A stretch of DNA of 64,000 bases from an uncultured Elusimicrobia bacterium (GCA_903873295.1 CAIQNV010000049.1:1-64000); one strand, 5' to 3'; positions 1-9,702 are shown, numbered from the stretch's first letter. Notes: generated from the letters alone by a model not told the origin. Numbers and translations: made by a program.

Positions 1-25
1 AAGGCTTACGGTTTTCATGATTGGC

Positions 26-47
26 AGTATTTTCGACTCAAAATACT
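26..47. promoter_or_regulatory. 8-bp inverted repeat near the window start
   Basis: AGTATTTT and AAAATACT form a perfect 8-bp inverted repeat around a 6-base loop (CGACTC). It lies upstream of the first gene and has no T-tract after it, so an operator or a weak upstream terminator are both possible. Only the symmetry is seen; the role is inference. Confidence 0.35.
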
Positions 48-114
48 TCGTACGTGCGGCAAACTGAAAAATGACTCATTTAAACAGGATTGAAGCACTG
101 TTTTCTCGACGTTC

Positions 115-3100
115 GTGCACTGTAATTCCAGAAGTTCCATAAAAGTTCACAGGGGGCTGGTCCACATGCCGGCGGTCATTTCGGGAAGACATATCCGCGG
201 CGTTTCCCTTGAGCTCACCTATCCGACCGAGACCGGCTGCTCTATTTCCGGCGACTCAGGGGGGATGTCCGTTATATTGTCCGCTGACGGTTACGATCCC
301 GACGACCGCGAGAACGTAAGCAGCGAGTGGGATAATATCCCGTTGATCTTAGCTTATCCTTTTTCAGTGCCGGCGCCGCTTACCTTTACCTCCTCCTTGG
401 CTATCACTAACCTGGACTGGAGGCTTCCGCAATATACGGCGCTGACGATAACAAAAACACCGAATACAAAAGCCATGACCAAAACCTGCCCCGGCGGGGT
501 TATTTCCGCTATTGCGCCCGGTGCGCTGGAGTACGAGGTTAAAGCGAGCATTGACTCCTCGTGGACCTCTATAGTGGCTCCGAGGGTAATCCACCAGGAG
601 TGGGTGCTGCCTGACCTCAATGTGCTAGTTAAGGCGGGAATATTGGAAGTGGAAATCGACAAAGTTATCGCCCCCGGGCGGGTCAGCGTTTCGCGCGCGC
701 AGTATGACCCCGGGATTACCGGGTTCAGGCTTGGCGGCGATAATTATGTCTACGACGTAAATATAGACGCCGTTTATGAAGGTAATGTCCGCGTGACCTT
801 CTACATAAACATGTCCGGCCTCACGGAGAAACAAAAAAGCGGTATCGCTGTATATCATAATAGCGGTGCGGGCTGGCAAAACGCGACCACTGAGGTCGGT
901 GCGGACCATGTAACTTACGAGGGGCCGACAGCGTCGCCTTTTGTGGTGCTGGTGCCGGTAGACGACACTCTGGCGCCCCAGACGAGCCTTTCATTGCTCG
1001 GCGCCGCCGCCGAAGCCGGCAATAAAACGTATATCTCTTCAGAGACCGCTGTTGAACTGTTCGCGCTGGACACGGCGCTGGATCCTGCGGATGTTACCGG
1101 CGTGGCTACCACCTACTACCTGATAGACGCCGAGCCCGCCGCGGAATGTCTGGCGACGCCTTATAACGCGGCGGCAGCGCCCGGCACATGCGCCAACCCT
1201 GTTTATACCAGTCCTTTTGTGCTGTCCGAAGGCGTCCGCGCGGTTTCATACCTCAGCGCGGATAAAGCCGGCAATTACGAGGCTGCCCGGTCGCGAACTT
1301 TATATGTCGACGGCACCGCGCCGAAAACCGCGCTTTTTGCCGGCGGAGCGGCGGTCGAGAATGCAGGCGCGGCCTATATGACCGACACGGCTTCGATAAC
1401 GATAACCGCCGTCGACCAGGAATCCAACGGGGTAAGTTCGAATGTAAAAGAGGTTTATCTTCTTATAGACGCTACAATGGCTTCCTGCGGCGAGCTGGGT
1501 CCGGTCGAGACCGGCGCCCCGGTCGGAAGCTGTCGGAATTATTTGTACACTGTGCCGTTTAGGACGACAGTCGGTACGCATACGGTGTATTATGGTGCGG
1601 TTGATAATGTGGGCAACCAGGCCGGGGTGAAGAGCGCCCGGCTAACGGTTATCGGGTCGGTGTACAGCTCCATTAAGGTGGGCGGCTATCCGGAGGTCAG
1701 TTTTAATTCGCCGGTGAGCAATACTGCCGTAACCCCCGTGGCCTTGGATTCCGCGCCGGGAATTGCCGCTTTAGCCGAAGCTTCTGCCGCCGGCCTGCAG
1801 CGGGTGAGCAATCTGTATGAACTTGGCCCTGACGGGAATTATCCGCAGTCCTCCAATATAATATTCTCGTATTCGCCCGCGGCTTTACCTGCCGGTATTT
1901 TGGAAGCCGGGATAGCTGTTTATGAACATTTCACATCCGGCGGGTGGGTTAAACTTTCCGGCCAGGCAGTGGATGCCGTAAACCACAGAATAACCGCGCC
2001 GGTGACGCAGATAGCGTCCTTGTTCGCTATTTTCAGCCAAAGACCCACGCTGGCCCCGGGCGCAGCCGGCTTAAGCGAGGAAACCGCCGCCGGGCTCACC
2101 GCGCGCTGGACCGCGAACGGCAATCCCGCCGGCACGCTCTATTCCGCGCAGCTCTCGACGGCGGCGGATTTTTCTCCGCCCGCGGCGTCAACGCAGACCG
2201 TGGACCTGAGCGCTATCTTCTCCGGGCTGGCGCCGAACACTACTTACTTCGGGCAGGCGGCGGCGTACAGTATAAACACCGGGACCTGGACGGCGTTCAC
2301 GCCGCTGGGCTCCGCTTCAACGCTCGCTAACGCACCCGCCTCAATATTGGTGAGCGCCGTAAACCGGACTTCGGTGAGCCTGGGCTGGGACGCTAATAAC
2401 AACCCTGTCCCCGGAACTGATTTTGAATTGTGGCGTGACGTGTCTTCCTCGTTCACTTCGCCGGTCAAAACCATCGTGCCCGCCGTGGTTTACCAGGCGC
2501 AGGGGCTTGCGCCAGATACCACCTACTACTTTAAGGTCCGGGTGAGCGGTAACAATGGCGCCTTCACTGCTTTTGATTCTACGGTGAGCACCGCCACCTG
2601 GCCGCCGGCACCGGGCCAGCCGGGAACGCCGGTGGGAACGGCTCTTGGCGTTTCCTCTGTTTCCTGGAGCTGGTCAGCCGCGCAGTACGGGCAGACCTAT
2701 AAAGTTTACCCGGCCGCCGACGCCGCCTCTTTAATAGCGAGCCCGTCCGCGCTTTCTTATGTGCAGACCGGGCTTTCCTCGAACACGGCTTACGGGATCG
2801 TTGTCGCGGGGCTTAACCCGGGCGGTCAGGGAGCGCTCTCATTGCCGGCTACAACTTATACCCTGGCGGCGCCTCCGGCCGGAACGGCCGTTTCCGGTAT
2901 CTGGATCACAAGCGCGGCTATAAGCTGGGAACTTAACGGCAACCCGCCGGGCACGGCGGCCCAAGTTCAGCGTTCTTCCGACGGCAGTTCCTTCGCCGGT
3001 GTTTTTCTTGGCGCGGCGCTGTCAGTTACTGACGCGGAGCTGGACGCCTGCACCACCTATTACTTTAGAGTGCGCAACAGGAACGGGGACGGGCAGGCTT

Positions 3101-4584
3101 CCGGGTATGATGCCGCTATCCATTTCACCACGTCGGGCTCCGCTCCTTCGGCGGCGGGCGGGCTGACGGCTGAATCACTCAGCGGCGGCAGGATCGCATT
3201 AGAGTGGGGCTTCTCGCCTTCGGCGGACGTTACGCAATACCGGCTGTATTACGGTTCCGGCGCCGGGACGATAGACTATACCACGCCTCTCGCTGTGTTC
3301 AGTTCCACCGTTACAAGCTGGACTACCGCCGCCTTAACACCCGGCACGGCCTATAAATTCGGCCTGAGAACAACCAACCGCTGCGGCATCGAAGAAGCGA
3401 ATACATCGCTTTTCGCCACGGCGGCGGCGCTCGGCAGCCTCACCGGAGTCCGCGCGGCTATTAAGTCTCCGCAGACCGGTAGGCATATCAAAGGCAACAG
3501 CGTTACGGTGGCAGCAGAATTGCTGCTCGGTAAGCCTGCGCAGATCAAGCAGGTCAGCTTCCAGTACAGCATCCCGGGGGCCGACAGTTGGACTGAACTA
3601 ACGGCGGCGAATATAAACCATCCGAACCCCGGTACGGCTTCACCTTATCTTATGCATTGGGATGTAGATGCTCTGAATGTGCCGGTCCCGACGGCTTATG
3701 AATTGCGCGCGGTCGCTACCGATACGGCCGATACAGCGGACGCCGCCCCGCCGGGTATTACAATAGTGGTGGATCCGGTGAATTTCGAAATTAACGAAAA
3801 CTTTTCAGGCGGCCGGGTCGAGAAAGAGCAAGAGCTCAATAATGTCGTCGCCAACACCGTGCAGGCGGCGGACGGTGGGTCCTCGCTGTTAACCAAAATC
3901 GTTATCCCCGCGGGCGCATTGGACAGTTCCACTGTAACGATCACAGTGGTTAATAACCCCGCCGTTAAACCGCCGGTCCCGCCGGGCGCCGAGGATGTGG
4001 GCATGTTTACTCGAATAAACCTGTCCAACGGCCAGAGCCGGCTTGCCGGCGGAAAAACGGCAATGCTGACGCTTAATTATAAGGATGACGACGATAACGG
4101 CGTGGTGGACGGGACCTCGGTAAGGGCCGATTATCTGAGGATGTATTCCGCGGCCACGGCGGCAGGCCCCTGGGCGCTTTTGCCGTCAAGCGTGGACAGG
4201 GCTAGGAGGTCAGTGACCGGAACCACGCCGCATTTCAGCTTCTTCGCCGTCTTTGCCGCAGCGGCGTCCGACCTCAGCGCGGTCCGGGTCTATCCTAATC
4301 CGTTCAAGCCCGGAGGCGGTAAGGCGGACGAAGGGATCGCCTACAGCGCAGGCAACCCGAACTCCGGGATAGTATTTGATAATCTTACGGAGCAGGTTAC
4401 TATAACGATCTATACGGTAACTGGCCAGCTTGTGGCTAAATTCAGTTCGGCGCACAGCGGCGGAAAGATACAATGGGACGCGAAAAACGACAGCGGGCGC
4501 GACGCAGCCTCCGGCGGCTATGCAGCCGTTATCTCCGGCCCGGGCCATTCCGCCGTGGTTAAAAAGATCCTGATAGTGCGGTAA
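115..4584 (+). CDS. Large surface protein with OmpL47-like and fibronectin III repeats and a FlgD/T9SS-like C-terminal domain
   Basis: This 1489-residue protein has a poorly defined N-terminal region (1-285), then two repeats with the pattern of an Ig-like OmpL47-type domain (about 290-515, each ending in a 'D.AGN' or 'DNVGN' turn). About five fibronectin-III-like domains follow (about 640-1115, with recurring 'TTYYF.V' strands). The last 90 residues begin with VYPNPFKPG and end in an 'SGGYAAVI' strand, typical of FlgD-type Ig or T9SS sorting modules. It is expected to be exported and surface-linked. The track start is GTG without a Shine-Dalgarno; ATG at 166 has AGGGGG nine bases upstream and may be the true start. 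Neither start gives a signal peptide, which is odd for such a protein and suggests a 5' truncation, a frameshift or an unusual export route. A PorV-like barrel follows 7 bases downstream. Confidence 0.8.
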   Translation: MHCNSRSSIKVHRGLVHMPAVISGRHIRGVSLELTYPTETGCSISGDSGGMSVILSADGYDPDDRENVSSEWDNIPLILAYPFSVPAPLTFTSSLAITNLDWRLPQYTALTITKTPNTKAMTKTCPGGVISAIAPGALEYEVKASIDSSWTSIVAPRVIHQEWVLPDLNVLVKAGILEVEIDKVIAPGRVSVSRAQYDPGITGFRLGGDNYVYDVNIDAVYEGNVRVTFYINMSGLTEKQKSGIAVYHNSGAGWQNATTEVGADHVTYEGPTASPFVVLVPVDDTLAPQTSLSLLGAAAEAGNKTYISSETAVELFALDTALDPADVTGVATTYYLIDAEPAAECLATPYNAAAAPGTCANPVYTSPFVLSEGVRAVSYLSADKAGNYEAARSRTLYVDGTAPKTALFAGGAAVENAGAAYMTDTASITITAVDQESNGVSSNVKEVYLLIDATMASCGELGPVETGAPVGSCRNYLYTVPFRTTVGTHTVYYGAVDNVGNQAGVKSARLTVIGSVYSSIKVGGYPEVSFNSPVSNTAVTPVALDSAPGIAALAEASAAGLQRVSNLYELGPDGNYPQSSNIIFSYSPAALPAGILEAGIAVYEHFTSGGWVKLSGQAVDAVNHRITAPVTQIASLFAIFSQRPTLAPGAAGLSEETAAGLTARWTANGNPAGTLYSAQLSTAADFSPPAASTQTVDLSAIFSGLAPNTTYFGQAAAYSINTGTWTAFTPLGSASTLANAPASILVSAVNRTSVSLGWDANNNPVPGTDFELWRDVSSSFTSPVKTIVPAVVYQAQGLAPDTTYYFKVRVSGNNGAFTAFDSTVSTATWPPAPGQPGTPVGTALGVSSVSWSWSAAQYGQTYKVYPAADAASLIASPSALSYVQTGLSSNTAYGIVVAGLNPGGQGALSLPATTYTLAAPPAGTAVSGIWITSAAISWELNGNPPGTAAQVQRSSDGSSFAGVFLGAALSVTDAELDACTTYYFRVRNRNGDGQASGYDAAIHFTTSGSAPSAAGGLTAESLSGGRIALEWGFSPSADVTQYRLYYGSGAGTIDYTTPLAVFSSTVTSWTTAALTPGTAYKFGLRTTNRCGIEEANTSLFATAAALGSLTGVRAAIKSPQTGRHIKGNSVTVAAELLLGKPAQIKQVSFQYSIPGADSWTELTAANINHPNPGTASPYLMHWDVDALNVPVPTAYELRAVATDTADTADAAPPGITIVVDPVNFEINENFSGGRVEKEQELNNVVANTVQAADGGSSLLTKIVIPAGALDSSTVTITVVNNPAVKPPVPPGAEDVGMFTRINLSNGQSRLAGGKTAMLTLNYKDDDDNGVVDGTSVRADYLRMYSAATAAGPWALLPSSVDRARRSVTGTTPHFSFFAVFAAAASDLSAVRVYPNPFKPGGGKADEGIAYSAGNPNSGIVFDNLTEQVTITIYTVTGQLVAKFSSAHSGGKIQWDAKNDSGRDAASGGYAAVISGPGHSAVVKKILIVR

Positions 4585-4591
4585 ATAATTT

Positions 4592-5521
4592 ATGAAATAT
4601 TTCAGATTGGCGGGCATTTTGCTGGCGGGTTTTTGCGGGGTACGGCCCTGCGCGGCGGCTTCTTCGGCCGGGGCCGAGCCGTTCAATTTCCTGTTCCTCG
4701 ACGCCAACGCCAGGGCAGTGGGAATGGGCGGGGCCTATACGGCGCTGGCCGCGGATGCTAATGCCCTTCTTTATAACCCCGCGGGACTGGGGCGCATCGG
4801 CGGCCGCGAAGCCACCTTCATGCATAATCAGCATTTCGAGGGGATAACGCAGGAATACTTCGGTTTCGCCGATCCCTCCGGGTGGGGGGTAAGCCTCAAT
4901 TATTTAAATTTCGGGGAGGTGCCTAAAACCACCGTCTCCAATCCCTCGGGGACGGGCCTGGGCAGCGCCGGCATGACGGACCTGGCCATCGGCGCGGGCT
5001 ACGGGCGGGCTATCAGCGAGTCCCTGAGCCTGGGCGCGGGGTTCAAGTTTATCAAGGAATCTATCGACGATATTTCGGTCGACGCGTTTGCCCTGGACCT
5101 GGGAGTTCTTTACTCCGTGCCCGGTATTCGGAAACTGGCTCTGGGCGTTGCGCTGCAAAACCTGGGGCCTGCCGTTAAATTTCAGGGAACCAGTGAAAGT
5201 CTGCCGCTTAATATGCGCGCCGGAGCGGCTTATGGCTTTACTATCTTCGACCGGAAAAGCATCGCGGCCATAGATGTAATGAAAGAGAAGAGCGAGACCG
5301 CGCTGACTGGTTTCGGGCTTGAAGTCATGGCCGCCAGAACAGTGCCGGTGCGCCTGGGATTTAACACGCGCAACGACGCGGGGACGGGCATTTCAGCCGG
5401 GCTGGGCTGGCTGCACAAGAGTTTTGGTTTCGATTATGCGATAATGTCCTACGGTGACCTGGGGCTTACTCACCGCATCAGTCTGACTTACACCTGGGGC
5501 CGGAGTGGCGGTCCTTTATAG
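4592..5521 (+). CDS. PorV/PorQ-family outer-membrane barrel protein (first copy)
   Basis: This 309-residue protein starts with a signal peptide (hydrophobic core LAGILLAGF, likely cleavage after CAAA). It continues with the family hallmark 'ARAVGMGGAYTALAADANALLYNPAGLG', a FadL-like plug and first strand. Alternating strands follow to the C-terminus. In the type IX system PorV is a FadL-like barrel that binds the C-terminal domain of cargo and carries it to the attachment complex. Here the gene sits 7 bases after a large protein with a FlgD/T9SS-like C-terminal domain, so a shuttle role for that cargo is plausible but inferred. A second copy at 47883 lies after the giant gene in the same arrangement. 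Confidence 0.85.
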   Translation: MKYFRLAGILLAGFCGVRPCAAASSAGAEPFNFLFLDANARAVGMGGAYTALAADANALLYNPAGLGRIGGREATFMHNQHFEGITQEYFGFADPSGWGVSLNYLNFGEVPKTTVSNPSGTGLGSAGMTDLAIGAGYGRAISESLSLGAGFKFIKESIDDISVDAFALDLGVLYSVPGIRKLALGVALQNLGPAVKFQGTSESLPLNMRAGAAYGFTIFDRKSIAAIDVMKEKSETALTGFGLEVMAARTVPVRLGFNTRNDAGTGISAGLGWLHKSFGFDYAIMSYGDLGLTHRISLTYTWGRSGGPL

Positions 5522-5543
5522 TACACTTAAACTGATCTGACCC

Positions 5544-8147
5544 ATGAAAAGCACACCGCAGTCTCTCCTGCCAATGTCAACCGAGCGCATTTTTATAATA
5601 GACGCACACGCTTTCCTTCACAGGAGCTATCACGCTTTGCCCAAGTTCTCCACCTCTAAAGGCGAGGAGGTGGGGGCGCTTTACGGCTTCACCCGCATCC
5701 TGCTTAAAATACTGCGCGAGCGCAAACCGGATTATGTGGCCGTCTGTTTCGATTCCAAAGGCGGCACTTTCAGGGACGCACTTTACGGCGAATATAAAGC
5801 CAACCGGGCCGCGACCGAGCCGGGGCTGGTCAGCCAGCTGAATACCGCGCGCGACCTTGTTAAGGCGCTGGGACTTAAGGGCGTTCATCTGAACGGTTTT
5901 GAAGCGGACGACATCATAGCCACGCTGGCCAGGCGGGCTGAAAAGGCCGGCCTGGAAGCCGTAATAGTTTCGGGCGATAAAGACGCCGCCCAGCTGGCGG
6001 GGGAAAAGGTTAAGCTCTGGGACGGCTCCTCGCCCGAGTTCTCCGGGCCGGAGGAGGTCCTTAAAAAATACGGGCTTCCGCCCGCGCTGCTGCCCGACTA
6101 TTTCGCCCTGACGGGGGACTCCTCCGATAATGTGCCCGGCGTGGCCGGCGTCGGGCCGAAGAGCGCGGCGAAGCTGGTGCAGACTTACGGGCCGCTGGAA
6201 AAGATCCTTGCCGCCGCCATGGACCCCGCGCTGGTCGCGGCCGATAAAGCGCTGGCCAAGGTGGCCAAGGATATGGAGAACGCGCGCCTGTCGCGCCGCC
6301 TGGTCACGCTGGAGGCTGACGCCCCGGTAGAGGAAGGGCTGGAGATATTCAAACCGCTTGTTCCCGGCGGCCCCGGGCTGGAAGAGATGGCCCGCCGCCT
6401 GGAATTCAAAGATCTGCTGGCCCTTTTGGGCCCCGCCCCGGCGGAGCTGAAACCGGCGGACCTGCCGCCGCTTAAAACCCCTGAGGAAGTTTTTGACGCC
6501 GCCGCTGGGGAGATTTCCATGGCCGCTTTCGAAGACTGCCTGGCCCTGGGCGGCAAAGAGGGCGCCTGCGTCCTGCGCCCCGGCTTCTTTTTCCCGGAGG
6601 CCGCCGCCAAAGCCGCGGAGCTGCTGGCGGATGAAAAGATATTTAAAGCCGTTTACGCCCTGAAGGCGGTTATGCGCCTGCTTGACCTCCCTCCCGGGTT
6701 CGAGCCGCGTAATTATTTTGACGCCGAGGCCGCCGCCGCGCTGCTTTCCGCCGGCGCCCGGCGCTTTGAGCTGCCGCAGCTGGTTTTTGAAAGGCTCGGC
6801 CTGCCCGCGCAGCCGCCTGGCTCGGAAGAAGAGAAGGTCCAGGCCATTGTCGCGCTCGGAAAACTTTCGCTTAAACTTAAGGAAGAACTGGAGAGCGCCG
6901 GGATGCTGCAGGTCTATTCAGAACTGGAGCTGCCGCTTTTGCCGGCGGTTTACGGCATGGAGCGGGCCGGCACGGCGGTGGATACCGCCCTGCTGGGAGA
7001 GCTGTCCGAGCGGTTCGAGAAGAAACTGGCGGAACTTCAGCTGGAAGCCAACCAACTGACCGGGACGGAGATAAACCTCAACTCGCCCAAGCAGGTGGCC
7101 TTCCTGCTTTACGAGAAGCTGAACCTGGGCCTGGCCGAGGCGCAGAAAAAACAATTTAAGATAAAGGACGGCTACTCCACCGGGGAAGAAGCTCTTCAGT
7201 ATTTGAAGGCCGCGCACCCGGTGGTGCCGCTGCTGCTGGAATACCGCGAGATCTCCAAGCTGAAGTCCTCTTTCGTGGATAACCTGCTGGCCGCCGCCGG
7301 CCCGGACGGGCGCCTGCACACCACTTTCGACCAGCTGGGCACGGCCACCGGGCGCTTCTCAAGCTCGAAGCCGAATCTGCAGAATATCCCGGCGCGCTCC
7401 GAGTCGGGCCTGCTGGTGAGGAAATGCTTTACCGTGCGGGAAGGGTTTGTGATGCTCAGCGCGGACTACTCGCAGATAGACCTGCGCGTGCTGGCGCACC
7501 TTTCCGGCGACCGCAATTTGACGGAGGCTTTCAGGAACGGCGAGGATATTCATCTGCGCACAGCGGCCGAGGTTTTTCATTGTCTGCCGCAGCTTGTGAC
7601 GCCCGAAATGCGCCGGGCCGCCAAGGCCATAAATTTCGGCATAGTTTACGGACAGACCCCCATGGGGCTTTCCCGCGAACTCGGGATAAGCCGGAGCGAG
7701 GCCGCTGATTATATAAAGCATTATTTCGAGGCCTGCCCCGGGGTTAAAGAGTGGAGCGACAAGACCATGGCCGAGGCCAAGCTGAAGGGTTTTGTCACCA
7801 CTTTCGCCGGGCGCCGCCGGCTGCTGCCGGAGCTGGCGGCCTCTAATCCGCATTTGCGGAGTTTCGCCGAGCGGGCCGCGGTCAATACTCCGGTTCAGGG
7901 CGGTTCGGCGGATATCATTAAGAAGGCTATGGTAAGTCTTTTTGGCAGGCTCAAAGATTTAAAAGATATCGTGATGCTCCTGCAGGTGCACGATGAGCTT
8001 GTTTTTGAAGTGCGCCGGGATAAGCTTAAAGAGGCGGCCGCCCTTATAAGGAAGGAGATGGAGGGGGCTTACACGCTGTCGGTGCCCTTGAAAGCCGATC
8101 TTAAGACGGGTTTAAATTGGCGCGATATGGAAAAATATGAGAGCTAG
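5544..8147 (+). CDS. polA: DNA polymerase I, proofreading domain apparently inactive
   Basis: DNA polymerase I fills gaps and removes primers in replication and repair. The 867 residues show the 5' nuclease (about 11-300, with FIIDAHAFLHRSYHA and the helix-hairpin-helix GVAGVGPKSA). A 3'-5' exonuclease-like region follows (about 305-450), then the polymerase (about 470-867). Polymerase motif A is SADYSQIDLR (Asp641), motif B RRAAKAINFGIVYG and motif C QVHDELVFE (His816-Asp817). In the middle region the 'FDTET' acid pair and later Asp residues of active proofreaders are absent, as in Taq polymerase. ATG at 5574 (MSTERIF) is an equally good start because the family usually begins there; neither start has a clear ribosome site. 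It lies 22 bases after the PorV-like gene. Confidence 0.96.
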   Translation: MKSTPQSLLPMSTERIFIIDAHAFLHRSYHALPKFSTSKGEEVGALYGFTRILLKILRERKPDYVAVCFDSKGGTFRDALYGEYKANRAATEPGLVSQLNTARDLVKALGLKGVHLNGFEADDIIATLARRAEKAGLEAVIVSGDKDAAQLAGEKVKLWDGSSPEFSGPEEVLKKYGLPPALLPDYFALTGDSSDNVPGVAGVGPKSAAKLVQTYGPLEKILAAAMDPALVAADKALAKVAKDMENARLSRRLVTLEADAPVEEGLEIFKPLVPGGPGLEEMARRLEFKDLLALLGPAPAELKPADLPPLKTPEEVFDAAAGEISMAAFEDCLALGGKEGACVLRPGFFFPEAAAKAAELLADEKIFKAVYALKAVMRLLDLPPGFEPRNYFDAEAAAALLSAGARRFELPQLVFERLGLPAQPPGSEEEKVQAIVALGKLSLKLKEELESAGMLQVYSELELPLLPAVYGMERAGTAVDTALLGELSERFEKKLAELQLEANQLTGTEINLNSPKQVAFLLYEKLNLGLAEAQKKQFKIKDGYSTGEEALQYLKAAHPVVPLLLEYREISKLKSSFVDNLLAAAGPDGRLHTTFDQLGTATGRFSSSKPNLQNIPARSESGLLVRKCFTVREGFVMLSADYSQIDLRVLAHLSGDRNLTEAFRNGEDIHLRTAAEVFHCLPQLVTPEMRRAAKAINFGIVYGQTPMGLSRELGISRSEAADYIKHYFEACPGVKEWSDKTMAEAKLKGFVTTFAGRRRLLPELAASNPHLRSFAERAAVNTPVQGGSADIIKKAMVSLFGRLKDLKDIVMLLQVHDELVFEVRRDKLKEAAALIRKEMEGAYTLSVPLKADLKTGLNWRDMEKYES

Positions 8148-8154
8148 CGGTGGG

Positions 8155-8285
8155 GCGTGCCGGGGGGGCCGGAACGCAAAACACGGGGTCGGCCACACCG
8201 TGGCCGCCCCTCCTCACTCAGCCTCGTCGCTTACGCAAGCCTCGGCCTCCGTGAGGGTTTTGCTAACCCGGCCCCCCCGGCACGC
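8155..8285 (+). repeat. Dispersed palindromic element, family 1, copy A
   Basis: This 131-bp element is bounded by a perfect 18-bp inverted repeat, GCGTGCCGGGGGGGCCGG against CCGGCCCCCCCGGCACGC. Just inside, GCAAAAC faces GTTTTGC, and GGCCAC-acc-GTGGCC forms an internal hairpin. It fills the gap between polA and the rhomboid gene. Copy B at 56105-56220 (opposite strand) shares the core, including GGTCGGCCACACCG and GGTTTTGCTAACCCGG, but has a different outer stem that is still self-complementary. Confidence 0.8.
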
Positions 8286-8323
8286 TGAAGGCTTTGTCGC
8301 AAAATTTATGGAGAAGGAAGGCT

Positions 8324-9073
8324 ATGAGGTTTAACGCTGCGCCTTTGCGCGAACTGCCGCCGGTGACTAAGGGGCTGGCGGCGCTGTTTTTTGCGGGGTG
8401 GCTGGGGGAGATGGCTTTCGGCTCCTGGCTGAATTTTTATTTCGGCCTGGTTCCGGCGGCTTTTACGGGGCGGCTGTGGCTCTGGCAGGCTGTTACTTAT
8501 ATTTTTATCCACGCCGATTTCTGGCATTTTCTTTTTAACGCCCTGATGCTCTGGATGCTGGGCCGGACCATTGAGCCGGAGATGGGGTCGCGCAAATTCC
8601 TGCTATATTTCCTCGGCTGCGGCGCCGCGGCGGCCCTGCTGACGGTGGTCTGGAATTCCGGCTCCCATACCGCGGTGATAGGGGCTTCCGGCGCGGTTTA
8701 CGGCCTGCTCGGCGCTTTCGCTTTCCTGTATCCGAACGCCACGGTTAATTTTTATTTCCTCTTCCCCATGAGCGCCCGCTCCATGGCTATCCTGCTGGGG
8801 GCGGTGGAATTCGTAATGACGCTCGCCAGGACGGGCTCCAGGATTTCAAGCGTTACCCACCTGGGCGGGCTGGCCGCCGGGCTGCTGTGGCTCTGGGGAG
8901 AGCGCCGCTGGCGGGAAAGGCCGGTTTATGAAGAGCCGGATCCGGCCCTTGAAGAGAAGGCGGAGGTGGACAGGCTGCTGGAGAAGATCTCCACCAAAGG
9001 CCAATCCTCGCTGAGCCGTGCGGAGCTCGCCAGGCTTGATGATTACGCCAAAAGGAAAGGGGGGCGGGCTTAA
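8324..9073 (+). CDS. Rhomboid-family intramembrane serine protease
   Basis: Rhomboids cut transmembrane substrates inside the membrane with a Ser-His dyad. This 249-residue protein has six or so hydrophobic segments, the 'HADFWHFLFNALMLW' region of rhomboid TM2, the catalytic GASGAVYG (Ser122) and the dyad histidine in THLGGLAAG (His179). A charged cytoplasmic tail with a short helix follows from about residue 190. The start is set at 8324 because GGAGAAGGAAGG precedes it; the track start (TTG at 8294) lacks such a site. The gene follows the family 1 hairpin element, and coaE begins 2 bases after it, so the two are likely cotranscribed. Substrate unknown. Confidence 0.93.
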   Translation: MRFNAAPLRELPPVTKGLAALFFAGWLGEMAFGSWLNFYFGLVPAAFTGRLWLWQAVTYIFIHADFWHFLFNALMLWMLGRTIEPEMGSRKFLLYFLGCGAAAALLTVVWNSGSHTAVIGASGAVYGLLGAFAFLYPNATVNFYFLFPMSARSMAILLGAVEFVMTLARTGSRISSVTHLGGLAAGLLWLWGERRWRERPVYEEPDPALEEKAEVDRLLEKISTKGQSSLSRAELARLDDYAKRKGGRA

Positions 9074-9075
9074 AA

Positions 9076-9702
9076 ATGGAAAGAGCAAAACGCAAGATCG
9101 GAGCGCGCGGAAGGACCGTAATAGGGCTGACCGGCCCGATAGCTTCCGGCAAGAGCCTGGCGCTCGGGCTGTTCGTTAAGGAGGGCGCGCTGGGCATTTC
9201 TGCCGACGAGGTGTCGGCTTCCCTGTTGACAGAGCCCGCTTGTTATAATAGAATCTTAAGGAAGTTTGGTTCCGATAAAATCCTTACAAACGGTTTACTG
9301 GACAAAAAAAAGCTTGCGGCTGAGATTTTCAACTCACCCGCTAAGCGGGAGTGGCTTGAAAGTCTGCTGCACCCGCTAATCCTTAAAAGAATCCACTCAT
9401 TAATAACCAGATCCAAGAAAAAAATATCGGTTGTCGAGGCGCCTCTGCTGTTTGAGGCCGGGCTCGCGGAGTGTTTCACTTTTACGGTCTGCCTGGCGGC
9501 GCCGGATAAAATACTGGAAGCCAGGGCCCTGAAGCGGGGCTGGAGCCGGGCGCAGTACGGAAGCAGGATAAAGGCCCAGCTGTCCGCCGCTGAAAAGTGC
9601 GCCAGGGCGGATATAGTGCTGGAAAATGCCGGCGCGGCGCGCGAGCTGGCCGGGAAGATAAAATTCATATACCGCTTCCTTAAGGAAACGGGCAGGAGAT
9701 AA
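9076..9702 (+). CDS. coaE: Dephospho-CoA kinase
   Basis: CoaE phosphorylates the 3'-hydroxyl of dephospho-CoA with ATP, the last step of coenzyme A synthesis, in the cytoplasm. The protein has the P-loop GPIASGKS at residues 20-27, the substrate-binding 'ISADEV' aspartate, the lid-region 'HPLI' and the late motif 'VVEAPLLFEAGL' typical of the family. Length 208 fits the usual 200-210. The N-terminus carries about 13 basic residues before the first strand, so a slightly later start is possible. It is tightly linked to the rhomboid gene upstream (2 bases) and to rho downstream (9 bases). Confidence 0.95.
   Translation: MERAKRKIGARGRTVIGLTGPIASGKSLALGLFVKEGALGISADEVSASLLTEPACYNRILRKFGSDKILTNGLLDKKKLAAEIFNSPAKREWLESLLHPLILKRIHSLITRSKKKISVVEAPLLFEAGLAECFTFTVCLAAPDKILEARALKRGWSRAQYGSRIKAQLSAAEKCARADIVLENAGAARELAGKIKFIYRFLKETGRR

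Noticed and set aside
235-260. GDSGG motif in the first surface protein, like trypsin-family serine proteases
   Set aside because: No His or Asp partner lies upstream in the window and the flanking residues do not fit an S1 fold; the match is short enough to be chance.
8155-8285. Integron attC site as an explanation for the palindromic element
   Set aside because: The RYYYAAC/GTTRRRY core pair is absent, no integrase is near and copies lie singly between housekeeping genes.
8137-8334. Short plus-strand ORF between polA and the rhomboid gene
   Set aside because: It is encoded by the palindromic element and starts within polA; no homology and no ribosome site.
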